From AC-56 sp963702195 (lineage in GTDB: Bacteria; Actinomycetota; Thermoleophilia; Solirubrobacterales; 70-9), in assembly GCA_963702195.1 (NCBI GenBank), contig OY969725.1:1302001-1366000 (forward strand): DNA of 64,000 bases, read 5' to 3'. Positions 47,111 to 56,031 of the stretch are shown in pieces; the first letter of the stretch is position 1; every line of letters starts with the position of its first letter. The notes under the pieces were generated by a model. The model searched no databases, was not told the origin of the DNA, and worked only from the letters and a program-made list of their open reading frames with translations. Both the position numbers and the translations under genes were made by a program.

Positions 47111-47956
47111 ATGAGCAAGCCGCTCCTCGTCGTCGCCCTGGCGTTGGTCGCCTTCTTCGGCATCTATGGCCTCGCCGTGCAGACCGAGGTCGGCCAGCGC
47201 GCCGACGAGGCGGCGCTCGTGGGCGGACGCTCCGCGCCCGCGAGGGCGCAGTCGGGCGCGAACCGGCTGCTTCGGTTCATCAGCGTTGGCTCGCTTGCTG
47301 CCTCCGTGCTGGCCCTCGGCGCCCTCGCCTGGCTGTGGCGCCGCCCCTGGTTGGTTGCACTGCCGGCGGCGATCGTTGGCGTCAGCCTGCTCGCCACCGA
47401 GGCGTTCAAGCTGGTGATCTTCGAACGGCCCGACCTCTGGCCGTCGACGCTGAACGGGAACAGCTACCCGTCCGGCCATACGACGGTCGCGACCAGCCTG
47501 GGGCTGTCCGCCGTCCTGATTGCTCCGACCCGTTCGCGCGGCTGGGTCGCGCTGGCGGCTGCGCTGTTCGCGGGGGGCGTGGGAATCCTGGTGGTCACCG
47601 CGGATTGGCACCGCCCGAGCGATCCGCTGGGCTCATACGCGCTGTGCCTGGCGATCGCCGCGGGGCTGGTCGCGGTTCTCCAGCGGTGGGGCCCGCAGGA
47701 GCTTGCCGCCGGGCGCGCCGAGGGCCGGGCGCCGCCGTCGGCCACCGTGCTCGCGCGACGCCTGGAGGCGGCCGCGATCGCCACCGGGCTCCTCCTCTTC
47801 ATCGGCGCGGTGCTGCTGGCGGCGCTTCGCTACGGGCCTGATGTCGCCTGGAACAGGCCCCATGCGGCCTTCCTGGGGTCGATCGTGGGGATCCTGATCG
47901 CCGCCGGGATAACGGTCGGCGCAATGCTGCGAACGCTGCCCGAGCCCGCCTCTTAG
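47111..47956 (+). CDS. PAP2-family membrane phosphatase
   Basis: A 281-residue integral membrane protein of the phosphatidic acid phosphatase type 2 family. Helices flank the conserved triad: an early motif around KLVIFERPD, then NSYPSGHTTVATSLGLS (motif with His) and TADWHRPSDPLGSY (catalytic His and Asp). It probably dephosphorylates a lipid phosphate such as phosphatidate or an undecaprenyl pyrophosphate. The ATG lies 16 nt after the uvrA stop, so it may be read through from uvrA and thus be weakly SOS-linked; this is inference. The C terminus adds two more hydrophobic helices. Confidence 0.88.
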   Translation: MSKPLLVVALALVAFFGIYGLAVQTEVGQRADEAALVGGRSAPARAQSGANRLLRFISVGSLAASVLALGALAWLWRRPWLVALPAAIVGVSLLATEAFKLVIFERPDLWPSTLNGNSYPSGHTTVATSLGLSAVLIAPTRSRGWVALAAALFAGGVGILVVTADWHRPSDPLGSYALCLAIAAGLVAVLQRWGPQELAAGRAEGRAPPSATVLARRLEAAAIATGLLLFIGAVLLAALRYGPDVAWNRPHAAFLGSIVGILIAAGITVGAMLRTLPEPAS

Positions 47957-47976
47957 TGCCTGCATAGGCGAGCCGT

Positions 47977-47982
47977 TATCGT
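47977..47982 (+). promoter_or_regulatory. Probable -10 box (TATCGT) of the glucokinase-zwf operon
   Basis: TATCGT ends 7 nt before the ATG at 47990 and overlaps the alternative GTG at 47981, which makes the ATG the better start. Confidence 0.5.
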
Positions 47983-47989
47983 GGGCGAC

Positions 47990-49030
47990 ATGACGCCTCC
48001 GCCCCCCGCGCCCGCCACCGAAACGGGCTTCGGTGGCCATCTGATCGGAGTCGATGTGGGCGGGACGAAGGTCGCCGTCGCGACGCTCGAGAACGCGAAG
48101 CTGAGCAGTCCGCAGGTGCAGCCCACGGAGGCGTCGAGCGCCGATGGGCTGGTCGACGAGATCGCCGCGGCGGTCGAACCGGCCCGGACCGCGCGCACGG
48201 AGGCGGTGGGCGTCGGGGTCCCGTCCGTGGTCGAGTTCGCGAGCGGCCGCGTGCGCTCGAGCGTGAATCTGCACATGGCGGACTTCGACCTCCGGGGCGT
48301 GCTCCAGGACCGGCTGGGTGTCCCGGTCTTCGTCGACAACGACGCGACGCTTGCAGCGGTCGGCGAGGCGTTCGACGAGACCGGCCGGGCGCTGGTGGAG
48401 AACCTGGTGCTGCTCACGGTCGGAACGGGCATCGGGGGCGGTCTCGTGCTCGGCGGCAAGGTCTATCGCGGGTCCACCGGAGCGGCCGGCGAGCTCGGCC
48501 ATACGCTGGTCGGGGCGAGCCTGAGCGACGGTGCGCCCGAGGCCGGGGAGTTTCCGCAGGCGGGGTCGCTCGAGTCGCTCGCCGCCGGGCGCGTGCTCGA
48601 CCGGATCGGCGCCCAGGTCGCGCGCGAGCATCCAGACTCGCAGCTTGGCCGGTGGGCGACCGGCGGGGACCACATCGACGGGCACGACGTCGTGAAGGCG
48701 GCGAAGGAGGGTGACGAGGTCGCCATCGCGGCGCTGCGCGTCCTCGGGGAGCGGCTGGGTATCGGGATCGCGAACGCCATCAACACGTTCGACCCGGACG
48801 AAGTCGTGATCGGTGGAGGCGTGTCGGTCGCCGGCGAGTTGCTGCTCGGCCCGGCGCGCGACGCCGCTCTTGAGCACGTGCTGCCCGGGGTCGGCACACG
48901 CACGGAGATCAGGCTCGCTCGGCATGGGGGCGGCGCGGGCGTTCGCGGCGCCGCTCTGCTCGCCCAGCTCGAGCTCGCCGCGGGTGACACCGCCTTCGCC
49001 TCGCCGCGAGCCGTGGTGGAGAGGCGCTGA
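47990..49030 (+). CDS. ROK-family glucokinase
   Basis: A 346-residue sugar kinase, probably phosphorylating glucose with ATP. The phosphate-binding motif is LIGVDVGGTKVAVATLE, the catalytic Asp lies in VFVDNDATLAAVGEA, and TVGTGIGGGLVLGGK and GAAGELGHTLV follow. The usual ROK zinc motif (CxCGxxGCxE) is absent; at its place the sequence reads GAPEAGEFPQAGSLESLAAGRV, as in some actinobacterial members. It starts the operon glucokinase-zwf-opcA-pgl and overlaps zwf by 1 nt, so it feeds glucose-6-phosphate straight to the pentose phosphate pathway. GTG 47981 is an alternative start. Confidence 0.9.
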   Translation: MTPPPPAPATETGFGGHLIGVDVGGTKVAVATLENAKLSSPQVQPTEASSADGLVDEIAAAVEPARTARTEAVGVGVPSVVEFASGRVRSSVNLHMADFDLRGVLQDRLGVPVFVDNDATLAAVGEAFDETGRALVENLVLLTVGTGIGGGLVLGGKVYRGSTGAAGELGHTLVGASLSDGAPEAGEFPQAGSLESLAAGRVLDRIGAQVAREHPDSQLGRWATGGDHIDGHDVVKAAKEGDEVAIAALRVLGERLGIGIANAINTFDPDEVVIGGGVSVAGELLLGPARDAALEHVLPGVGTRTEIRLARHGGGAGVRGAALLAQLELAAGDTAFASPRAVVERR

Positions 49031-50559
49031 TGGCCACCGAGGCGCTGTTGGAGAACCCCTTCGTCCAGGACGTCGAGGAGGAGCTGCCGCCGCCGACCTC
49101 GCTCGTCATCTTCGGCGGCACCGGCGACCTGGCCGCCCGAAAGCTCCTGCCCGCCGTCTACAACCTGCGGCGCGGCGGCCTACTGCCCGAGAGGTTCACC
49201 GTGATCGGCATCGGTCGCCGAAGCAGTGACGAGAAGCGGTTTCGGCGGCACGTGCGCGACTCGATCGAGACGTACTCTCGCACGGGCCTCGACGACGACA
49301 CGTGGAAGACCCTGGAGGCGAAGCTCCAGTTCGTGCAGGGGAGCTTCGACGATCCGAAGCTGTTCAAGGAGCTCGCCGGGCGGCTCGCCAGGCTCGATTC
49401 CCCCGGCGGCCCGAGGCAGCGAGTCTTCTATCTGGCGGTGTCGCCGGCCTTCTTCGGGACGATCGCCAAGGGGCTCGCCGCCGTGGGTCTCGGCCGGGAG
49501 TCCGACCCGCCCACCCGCCTCATGATCGAGAAGCCCTTCGGCCACGATCTCGACACGGCGCTCGCCCTGAACACGGAGATCTCCGAGGCGTTCGAGGAGG
49601 CCCAGATCTTTCGCATCGACCACTACCTGGGCAAGGAGACCGTGCAGAACCTCCAGGTGATGCGGTTCGCAAACGGGATCCTGGAGCCGGTGTGGAACCG
49701 CCGCTACGTGGAGCACGTGCAGATCACGATGGCGGAGGACATCGGCATCGGCCGGCGGGCCGCCTACTACGACTCCGCGGGCGCGATCCGGGACGTGATC
49801 CAGAACCACCTGATGCAGCTGCTCGCACTGGTGGCGATGGAGGCGCCCGTGCGCTTCGACGCCGACACGATCCGGGACGAGAAGGTCAAGCTCCTGCGGT
49901 CGGTTCGCCGCTACACGGAGGCCGAGGTCCCCGACTACGTCGTCAGGGGCCAGTACGGTGCCGGCTGGGTGGGAGGCGAGGAGGTTCCCGCCTACGTCGA
50001 CGAGGAAGGCGTCCCCGACGACTCCAGGACCGACACCTACGTCGCGATGCGGGTGGAAGTCGACAACTGGCGATGGGCAGGAACCCCGTTCTACCTGCGG
50101 TGCGGCAAGCGCCTGCCGCGGCGGGTGACCGAGATCGCCGTCCAGTTCCGGCCCGTGCCGCACCTGCCGTTCGCGCGGGCGGACATCGGCGAGGTCGAGC
50201 CGAATGCGTTGGTGCTGTCGGTCCAGCCCGACGAGGGCGCCGCCCTGCGGCTGGTCGCCAAGATTCCCGGGCAGGCGATGTACGTCAGGCCCGTCCAGAT
50301 GGAGTTCAAGTACGGCCAGTCGTTCCTCGGCGACTCGCCGGAGGCCTACGAGCGGCTCCTGCACGACGCCCTGCTCGGCGACGCCACGCTGTTCACCCGC
50401 GCCGACGAGGTCGAGGAGGAGTGGCGGATCATTCAGCCGATCCTCGACCGGTGGCGGGCGGACGCGACGGGTCCCGCGATCTATGAGGCGGGAAGCCAGG
50501 GGCCGCCTGAGGCCGACCAGCTGCTCGCCGTGCGCGGGCGCTGGTGGAGGCAGATTTGA
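49030..50559 (+). CDS. zwf: Glucose-6-phosphate 1-dehydrogenase
   Basis: First enzyme of the oxidative pentose phosphate pathway, 509 residues. The dinucleotide motif is IFGGTGDLAARKLLPA. The active-site motif RIDHYLGKETVQN carries the catalytic His region and EKPFGHD the substrate-binding Lys. The end of the protein (YERLLHDALLGDATLFTRADEVEEEW) is canonical. The ATG overlaps the glucokinase stop and the stop overlaps the start of opcA, so the block is tightly coupled. Actinobacterial Zwf usually needs or is activated by OpcA, encoded next. Confidence 0.97.
   Translation: MATEALLENPFVQDVEEELPPPTSLVIFGGTGDLAARKLLPAVYNLRRGGLLPERFTVIGIGRRSSDEKRFRRHVRDSIETYSRTGLDDDTWKTLEAKLQFVQGSFDDPKLFKELAGRLARLDSPGGPRQRVFYLAVSPAFFGTIAKGLAAVGLGRESDPPTRLMIEKPFGHDLDTALALNTEISEAFEEAQIFRIDHYLGKETVQNLQVMRFANGILEPVWNRRYVEHVQITMAEDIGIGRRAAYYDSAGAIRDVIQNHLMQLLALVAMEAPVRFDADTIRDEKVKLLRSVRRYTEAEVPDYVVRGQYGAGWVGGEEVPAYVDEEGVPDDSRTDTYVAMRVEVDNWRWAGTPFYLRCGKRLPRRVTEIAVQFRPVPHLPFARADIGEVEPNALVLSVQPDEGAALRLVAKIPGQAMYVRPVQMEFKYGQSFLGDSPEAYERLLHDALLGDATLFTRADEVEEEWRIIQPILDRWRADATGPAIYEAGSQGPPEADQLLAVRGRWWRQI
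50546..50550 (+). promoter_or_regulatory. Shine-Dalgarno (GGAGG) deciding the opcA TTG start
   Basis: GGAGG inside the 3' end of zwf lies 5 nt before TTG 50556, favouring that codon over the in-frame GTG at 50544. Confidence 0.5.
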
Positions 50560-51599
50560 TCCCGGCGAAGAACAACGTGCCGCGTGGTCGCGAGTACCCG
50601 GAGCGGATCCGCTGGGTGGGCAAAGGGGTTACCGCGGACGACATCCACGCGGAGCTGGACAAGCTCCACCGCGCGGCCGGCGGCCCGGGGCGTGTGATCG
50701 CGCTGGCCCGAACGCTCAACCTGATCGTCGTTCCGTGCTCCGATCGTCGCGAGCACGGCGTGGAGAAGGCCCTCGACCGCCTGGGGAACCACACGCCGTC
50801 GCGGACGCTCGTCCTCGGCGAGCACGGCGAGAATCGTCTCGACGCGAACCTCGTCATGGAGTGCGCCACACCGGCCGGCGCCGGCCATGTCGGGTTGTGC
50901 CACGACCGCGTGCTGCTGACGATGAACCAGGCCCGCCTCGAGCACTCCGCGTCGCTCCTCGCCCCGCTACTCGTCAGTGACTTGCCGACGGTGCTGTGGC
51001 TCCCGGAGCCGCGGTCCGCGATCCCCGACCCGGGCCTGCTCGAGCGCGCCCAATACGTCCTCGTCGACTCAGGCCCCGGAGACCAGACGACCCTCGGCGG
51101 GCTTGACGAGCTCGCGGCGTCGATCCAGGTCCATGACCTCGCGTGGGGACGCTTGGAGTACTGGCGCGCCGCAACCGCCGCCGCCTTCGACCCCCCGGAG
51201 CAAAGGCGCCTGCTGCCGGCGCTCGGCAAGGTCAAGCTGCGCTACGAACCGCGGGGCCTGGGGGCCGGCCTGCTGCTCGCGGGCTGGATCGCGGCCCGCG
51301 TCGGATGGCGGCCGGGCCCGCTGGAGCGCAGCAACGGCACGGCTCGGGTCGGGGCCGTCCGGCCCGACGGCGGCGCGGTCTCGATCGAGCTCGCGGAGGG
51401 GAGCACCGCCGACGGGTGCGGTGGCGTCGATGCGCTCACGTTCGAGGCCGAGGGCGCCGAGGTCGAGGTCACGCGCAGCGGCGCGACCAGCTCGATGAGG
51501 GATCTGTTCGCGGAGGCGCTCCAACCGCAGCCGGCGTTCTCACGCGGATACTCGCCCGCGGTGGCCACTGCTGCGAAGATGGTGAGCGGTTCTCCATGA
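50556..51599 (+). CDS. opcA: Glucose-6-phosphate dehydrogenase assembly protein OpcA
   Basis: A 347-residue partner of Zwf, known from cyanobacteria and Actinobacteria to promote G6PDH oligomerisation and activity. Family features include the early HAELDKLHRAAG, LNLIVVPCSD, the segment LLAPLLVSDLPTVLWLPEP and the SIQVHDLAWGRLEYWRAATAAAFD stretch. It lies between zwf and pgl with overlapping stop/start codons on both sides (TTGA and ATGA). TTG 50556 is supported by GGAGG 5 nt upstream. Confidence 0.92.
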   Translation: MIPAKNNVPRGREYPERIRWVGKGVTADDIHAELDKLHRAAGGPGRVIALARTLNLIVVPCSDRREHGVEKALDRLGNHTPSRTLVLGEHGENRLDANLVMECATPAGAGHVGLCHDRVLLTMNQARLEHSASLLAPLLVSDLPTVLWLPEPRSAIPDPGLLERAQYVLVDSGPGDQTTLGGLDELAASIQVHDLAWGRLEYWRAATAAAFDPPEQRRLLPALGKVKLRYEPRGLGAGLLLAGWIAARVGWRPGPLERSNGTARVGAVRPDGGAVSIELAEGSTADGCGGVDALTFEAEGAEVEVTRSGATSSMRDLFAEALQPQPAFSRGYSPAVATAAKMVSGSP

Positions 51600-52297
51600 C
51601 CTCCGTCTTCGTCGCCGACAACCCCGAAGCCGCGGCCGAGGCGGCCGCCGATCGGCTTTCCGCCGCCATCGAGGCGGCCAGGGAGGCCCGGGACGGCGCG
51701 CACATCGCGCTCGCCGGCGGCACGACGCCACGCAAGACATACGAGCTCCTCGCGAGCAGGATCGACGACTGGAGCGGGGTGGAGGTCTGGTTCGGCGACG
51801 AGCGGGCCGTCGGCCCCGACGACCCAGAGAGCAACTTCCGCATGGCGTCGGAGACGCTGCTGGCCGATGGAGGGGGCCCCGAGGTTCATCGCATCGAGGG
51901 AGAGCGAGGGGCGGAGGAGGCCGCTGCGGCTTACGCGGCCGAGCTCGAGCGGCGCATGCCGCAGGAGGGTGGCGTGCCTGTGCTCGATCTGGCGCTGCAG
52001 GGACTGGGTCCCGACGGGCATACCGCATCGCTGTTTCCCGGCAACCCCGCGGTTGGCGCGACCGGCATCTGCGTCGCCGTGCACGACGCTCCCAAGCCGC
52101 CGCCGGACCGGATCACGCTCACGGTCCCCGTTCTGGGCGCCGCCCGGTCGATCGTGTTCCTGGCGACGGGTGCTGAGAAGGCCGAGGCCGTCAGAGGACT
52201 TCTGGCAGGCCCGAACCCCGCCGTGCCATCGAGCCTCTTGGGGAGCGAGCGCACCGAGCTCATCGTGGACCCTGATGCTGCTCCCCAGCAGGCCTAG
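51596..52297 (+). CDS. pgl: 6-phosphogluconolactonase
   Basis: Hydrolyses 6-phosphogluconolactone, second step of the oxidative pentose phosphate pathway. A 233-residue protein of the DevB/SOL type: IALAGGTTPRKTYELLA, VWFGDERAVGPDDPESNFRM and LGPDGHTASLFPG carry the phosphate-binding and catalytic residues (Asp and His in the last motif). The ATG overlaps the opcA stop as ATGA. It ends the plus-strand operon, converging with a methyltransferase gene 31 nt away. Confidence 0.95.
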   Translation: MTSVFVADNPEAAAEAAADRLSAAIEAAREARDGAHIALAGGTTPRKTYELLASRIDDWSGVEVWFGDERAVGPDDPESNFRMASETLLADGGGPEVHRIEGERGAEEAAAAYAAELERRMPQEGGVPVLDLALQGLGPDGHTASLFPGNPAVGATGICVAVHDAPKPPPDRITLTVPVLGAARSIVFLATGAEKAEAVRGLLAGPNPAVPSSLLGSERTELIVDPDAAPQQA

Positions 52298-52328
52298 CCC
52301 CGGCCGGCTCCGACCATTCCTCGGGCGC

Positions 52329-53177
52329 TCAGCCCGCCACCGCGCACAGTGCCACGCCCGGCACCTCGTAGGCATCGCCGGCGGTGAAGCGTTGGAACGA
52401 GTCCTCGATTTCAGCCCGCATGTCCGCCCGGTCGCGGTCCGACAGCGCCTGCAGCGCGAGTCCTATCGGGCCCGCCGTGTCGGCGATGACAGCCATGTAC
52501 TCATCGACGTCCGCCAGCCGAAATCGGACTGGGACCTCCTCGGTGCGAATCTCGGTGAACCCGGCGCCGCGTAGCAGCTCAGTCGTTCGCTCCGCGCTGG
52601 CCATGCTGAAGACCCCCGGGGCCGGCGGCGGCTCAGGCGGCGGGAGGTGCCCGCGGTGGACGAGGTTGATCGCGATCGTGGCGAAGAACGGATTTCGCTC
52701 CGCGGCGCCCCAGACAGCAAGCGCGAGGCGCCCGCCCGGACGCAGGACGCGCCGTGTCTCGGCGAGCGCGCTCGCCGGATCGCTCATGAGCATGTATGCG
52801 TACCGGCACACCACGCCGTCCACAGAGTCGTCGGCCAGCTCGATCCGCTCGGCATCGATGACCCGAAATTCGACGTTTCGAACGCCGAGCTCCCCGGCTC
52901 GCCGGCGTGCGCCCTCGAGCATCGCCGGCGAGAAGTCGGTCGAGAAGAGGTGGCCGCGCTCGCCGATCAGCGTCGCTGCCTCGAATCCCGTGTCCCCGAC
53001 GCCGGCTGCGAGCTCCAGCACGGTCTGGCCATCCTGCGGCGCGAGCTCGCGGACCAGCCACTCGCGCACCGGCGCGGCGAATCGCTCGATGTCCTTCCTG
53101 CGCGCCGCCCAGGTGGGGGCGATCGCCTGCGCGATCTCGTAGTGCATTTCCCTGACGTTGTCGACCTCTGTGGTCAT
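52329..53177 (-). CDS. Class I SAM-dependent methyltransferase
   Basis: A 282-residue methyltransferase of the UbiE/Methyltransf_11 type. Motif I is TVLELAAGVGDTGFEAA, the acidic residue after beta2 is in LFSTDFSPAML, motif IV is VDGVVCRYAYMLMSDP and VLRPGGRLALAVWG is the conserved later strand. The substrate is unknown. ATG 53177 has GGAGGA about 6 nt upstream on the minus strand; the upstream extension to 53288 overlaps the neighbouring regulator and is rejected. It lies immediately downstream of the HD/LuxR regulator gene. Confidence 0.88.
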   Translation of the reverse strand: MTTEVDNVREMHYEIAQAIAPTWAARRKDIERFAAPVREWLVRELAPQDGQTVLELAAGVGDTGFEAATLIGERGHLFSTDFSPAMLEGARRRAGELGVRNVEFRVIDAERIELADDSVDGVVCRYAYMLMSDPASALAETRRVLRPGGRLALAVWGAAERNPFFATIAINLVHRGHLPPPEPPPAPGVFSMASAERTTELLRGAGFTEIRTEEVPVRFRLADVDEYMAVIADTAGPIGLALQALSDRDRADMRAEIEDSFQRFTAGDAYEVPGVALCAVAG

Positions 53178-53245
53178 CAATCCTCCTCCGGTCGCGTGCC
53201 CTCCGACCGAGAGCGCCCGCGGTTCGAGCTCCAGATGGGATGAAG

Positions 53246-54841
53246 CTACGACCGGGGCACCGGCCCCGCAATCGGGAGTTCTCCCCATACGACCAGTCCA
53301 TGCTCCATCGCGAACAGGGTCGCCGCCGCGCGGGTCGAGATGCCGATCTTTCCGTAGGCGTTCTGGATGTGGCGGTCGGCCGTCTTGACGGAGATCCCCA
53401 ACGCGTGCGCAACCTGCTTCGTCTGCAGCCCGCGCGCCAGCAGCCCGATCACCTCGGTTTCCCGTTCGGTCAGGCCCGCCGGACGCTCGAGCCGTGGCGC
53501 CGGCTGACCGGCCTCCTCGAGCACCGCGGATACCGCATCCGGGTCCAGTCGTCCCTCGTTCGCGTCCCGGGCGAGCTGCTCGGCCGCCCGCTCCTTGGAC
53601 AGAGGTGCGCGGTGCGGACGAGGCTCGGTCATGGCGTGGTATGCGTCGGCCGCGGCCAGCAGGCGCGCGGGCATCGAGAGCTCTGCGGCGACCGCCCCTC
53701 GGTGGTAGCCGGTGCCGTCGAGGCGCTCATGATGGGAGCCGGCGAGCCGCGCCAGGTCGGCGAGAAACGCCGAGCGTGACAGGACGCGCTCGGCGTGATA
53801 GGGGTGAAGGCGGACGTGCTCCCACTCATCGGCGGTGAGCGGCCCGGGCTTCTGCCAGATCCGCACGTCCACCGCCACGCGACCAACATCGTGGACGAGC
53901 GCCGCCCTGCGAACGGCGATCACCCCGTCATCCTCCAGCCGGCAGCGTCCGGCCGCCGCCGCGGCGAGCCCTGCCACCCCCGACGAGTGCCCTGCGAGAT
54001 AGGGAGAGATCAGGTCCGCGAAGTCGCCCATCGCGGCCAGCGATCGCTCGATCGCAGCTCCCTCGAGAATCAACGGAGGTCCGGGCTCCGACGCCAGCAC
54101 CTCGTCCCACGTCGAAGTGCCCGGGTCGAATCGAAGGATCTCGGACGCGTTCTCCGCGAGGCACGTGGCCACCTCCGGGTCGAGGCCGCCTCCCGCCCGC
54201 ATGCGAGCGAGACGCACAGCCCGCTGCTCCCCTCCGAGCATGTGCTGGAAGGTCGCATCGACGGCAACGTGGACGATGCGCATCGCAGGCGGGATGTCCT
54301 CGCCCTTCGCACGGTGGAGCGGGCCCTTGCCATCCCAGCGCTCGGTGAGGTGGGCGAAGAGGCGCCGGACGGTCGCGGGAAGGCCGACCCGCTCGGCGAG
54401 CATCCCCGCGACCTCGCAATGCGCGGTGAGCTGTGGGCGTTGCTTTCGCGCCATCCTGGGCATCCGGCGAGCTACCTGAGTCGCCCGCGCGGGCGCCGAG
54501 CTGCCCGGGTCGGGAAGTGCTCGAATCAATCCGGTCAGGACCTCGCGCTGCGATCCGTACACGACCGGATGGAGGTGCGTGGTGAGCGAGCCGCCGAAGA
54601 CCTGGGCGGTGACGTGCGCATCGGTCGTGCATCCCGAATGCGACAGCAAGGCGGCGTAATACGCCTGTGTCGCCGTCGTACGGTCCACGTCGAGGATGTC
54701 CGCGAGCCGCGCAGCCACCAGGGCGCTGTGGAGCCCGTGCTCGAGCGGCAAACCCATGCCCAGGTCCGTTGCCAGGCAGAGACTCCCGATCAGCTCCGCG
54801 GCGCGCACATGCTCGGCGCCCTGGGAGGGTTCGGCCGACAT
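53246..54841 (-). CDS. HD-domain (HD-GYP-like) protein fused to a LuxR-type DNA-binding domain
   Basis: A 531-residue cytoplasmic regulator. Residues from about 280 form an HD-GYP-like domain: VHDVGRVAVDVRIWQKPGPL holds the HD pair and SHHERLDGTGYH is the GYP motif with His in place of Pro. The N-terminal half also looks like a degenerate HD-type domain (LSHSGCTTDAH, LTERWDGKGPL). Residues about 465-531 are a LuxR/GerE helix-turn-helix (LTERETEVIGLLARGLQTKQVAHALGIS). It may sense or hydrolyse a cyclic dinucleotide and control nearby promoters; that is inference. ATG 54841 is chosen because a TAACTT -10 lies 8 nt upstream; GTG 54874 is an alternative. Confidence 0.85.
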   Translation of the reverse strand: MSAEPSQGAEHVRAAELIGSLCLATDLGMGLPLEHGLHSALVAARLADILDVDRTTATQAYYAALLSHSGCTTDAHVTAQVFGGSLTTHLHPVVYGSQREVLTGLIRALPDPGSSAPARATQVARRMPRMARKQRPQLTAHCEVAGMLAERVGLPATVRRLFAHLTERWDGKGPLHRAKGEDIPPAMRIVHVAVDATFQHMLGGEQRAVRLARMRAGGGLDPEVATCLAENASEILRFDPGTSTWDEVLASEPGPPLILEGAAIERSLAAMGDFADLISPYLAGHSSGVAGLAAAAAGRCRLEDDGVIAVRRAALVHDVGRVAVDVRIWQKPGPLTADEWEHVRLHPYHAERVLSRSAFLADLARLAGSHHERLDGTGYHRGAVAAELSMPARLLAAADAYHAMTEPRPHRAPLSKERAAEQLARDANEGRLDPDAVSAVLEEAGQPAPRLERPAGLTERETEVIGLLARGLQTKQVAHALGISVKTADRHIQNAYGKIGISTRAAATLFAMEHGLVVWGELPIAGPVPRS

Positions 54842-54849
54842 CGCCGGCG

Positions 54850-54855
54850 AAGTTA
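54850..54855 (-). promoter_or_regulatory. Probable -10 box (TAACTT) of the HD/LuxR regulator gene
   Basis: On the minus strand TAACTT ends 8 nt before ATG 54841. Confidence 0.4.
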
Positions 54856-54934
54856 TCGGAGCTTCACAGGCCACGCACGTCAGGCGTCGCTATGGAGTCG
54901 TGCGTGCGCTAGGAGTCGGCTCAGGCGTGAACGG

Positions 54935-55993
54935 TTACGTCGGCGCCTCGGCGCCCGCCGGGGCGCCGTCGCCGCTTGCGGCATCCGCCCCGGTGCGGCC
55001 CCTGCGGCCGCCCCTCTTCTCGCGGGTGGAGGCCAAAAGAGCCGCACCGATACCGCCGCCGAAGTCGCCCAGTGCGGCCACGTGGAGCGCGGGCGGGTGA
55101 TCGTCGGTGAAGAGGTGGGGCTCCATCGCCTTGCGGATGCGCTTTACGTAGGGCTCGCCGAAGCGCACGCCGAGGCCACCGCCGATGATCACCGCCTCGA
55201 CGTCGAGGAGGTTCACCGCGGAGGCGATTCCAGCACCGAGTGCCTCGACCGCCCGGTCGATCAGCTTCTCGGCCAGGGGATCGTTGGCTTTCAGCGCTCG
55301 GTCCCAGATTCCGCTCGTCAACCGGTCACGCCCGCGCTTCTTCATGATCTTGAAGAGGTCGGTCTTGGCGCCCTTCGAGTGCTCCTTGCGCGCCTTGATC
55401 TCCATCGCGGCGCGGCCGGCATACGCTTCCATGCAGCCGCGGCGCCCGCAGGTGCAGCGCGCGCCGTCCTTCTTGATGACCATGTGCCCGATCTCGCCGG
55501 CCGCTCCCCGACCGAGCCAATGCTCCCCGTTGAGAACGATTCCGCCGCCGACGCCGGTGCCCCAGAACACTCCGATGAGGGACTTGTAGTGGCGCCCGGC
55601 GCCGAGCTTGGCCTCGGCCTCCGTGGCCACGCCGACGTCGTTTCCCACGTAGACCGGTGTGCCCAAGGAATTGGAGAGCCACTCTCCCAGCTTGAATGTG
55701 CCATCCCAGCCGGGAAGGTTTCGCGCCTGCGAAACGGCGCCGGTCACCGTGTTGACGTCACCCGGCGAGCCCACCCCTGCCGAAGTCAGCTCGCTGGGTC
55801 GCACGCCGGCGTCCAGCGCAGCTTCCCGGAGCGCATCCGACATCTCCTCGGCCACGTCCTTGGGCCCGCCATCGGTCGGCGTGGGCCGCCGCGACTGGCC
55901 CACCACGTTCCACTTGCCGTCCACCACGACGGCCTGGATCTTCGTGCCGCCCAGGTCGATGCCGCCTCGCATCACGGGCTTTCTGGGACTCAC
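54935..55993 (-). CDS. ROK-family sugar kinase (glucokinase-like)
   Basis: A 352-residue kinase of the ROK family, distinct from the one at 47990. It has the phosphate motif GGIDLGGTKIQAVVVD, catalytic Asp in VYVGNDVGVATEAEA, GVFWGTGVGGGIVLNGE, the ROK His in GEIGHMVI and a full zinc motif CTCGRRGCMEAYAG. Glucose is the likely substrate given the genes around it. The C-terminal tail is low-complexity (DAASGDGAPAGAEAPT). The GTG start has AAAGGAAG about 7 nt upstream. It is the last gene of the tkt-tal-gnd-pgi-GH15-ROK series. Confidence 0.9.
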   Translation of the reverse strand: MSPRKPVMRGGIDLGGTKIQAVVVDGKWNVVGQSRRPTPTDGGPKDVAEEMSDALREAALDAGVRPSELTSAGVGSPGDVNTVTGAVSQARNLPGWDGTFKLGEWLSNSLGTPVYVGNDVGVATEAEAKLGAGRHYKSLIGVFWGTGVGGGIVLNGEHWLGRGAAGEIGHMVIKKDGARCTCGRRGCMEAYAGRAAMEIKARKEHSKGAKTDLFKIMKKRGRDRLTSGIWDRALKANDPLAEKLIDRAVEALGAGIASAVNLLDVEAVIIGGGLGVRFGEPYVKRIRKAMEPHLFTDDHPPALHVAALGDFGGGIGAALLASTREKRGGRRGRTGADAASGDGAPAGAEAPT

Positions 55994-56031
55994 GCGATCA
56001 CTTCCTTTCGCGCCTCCTCGTGGGGACGACT

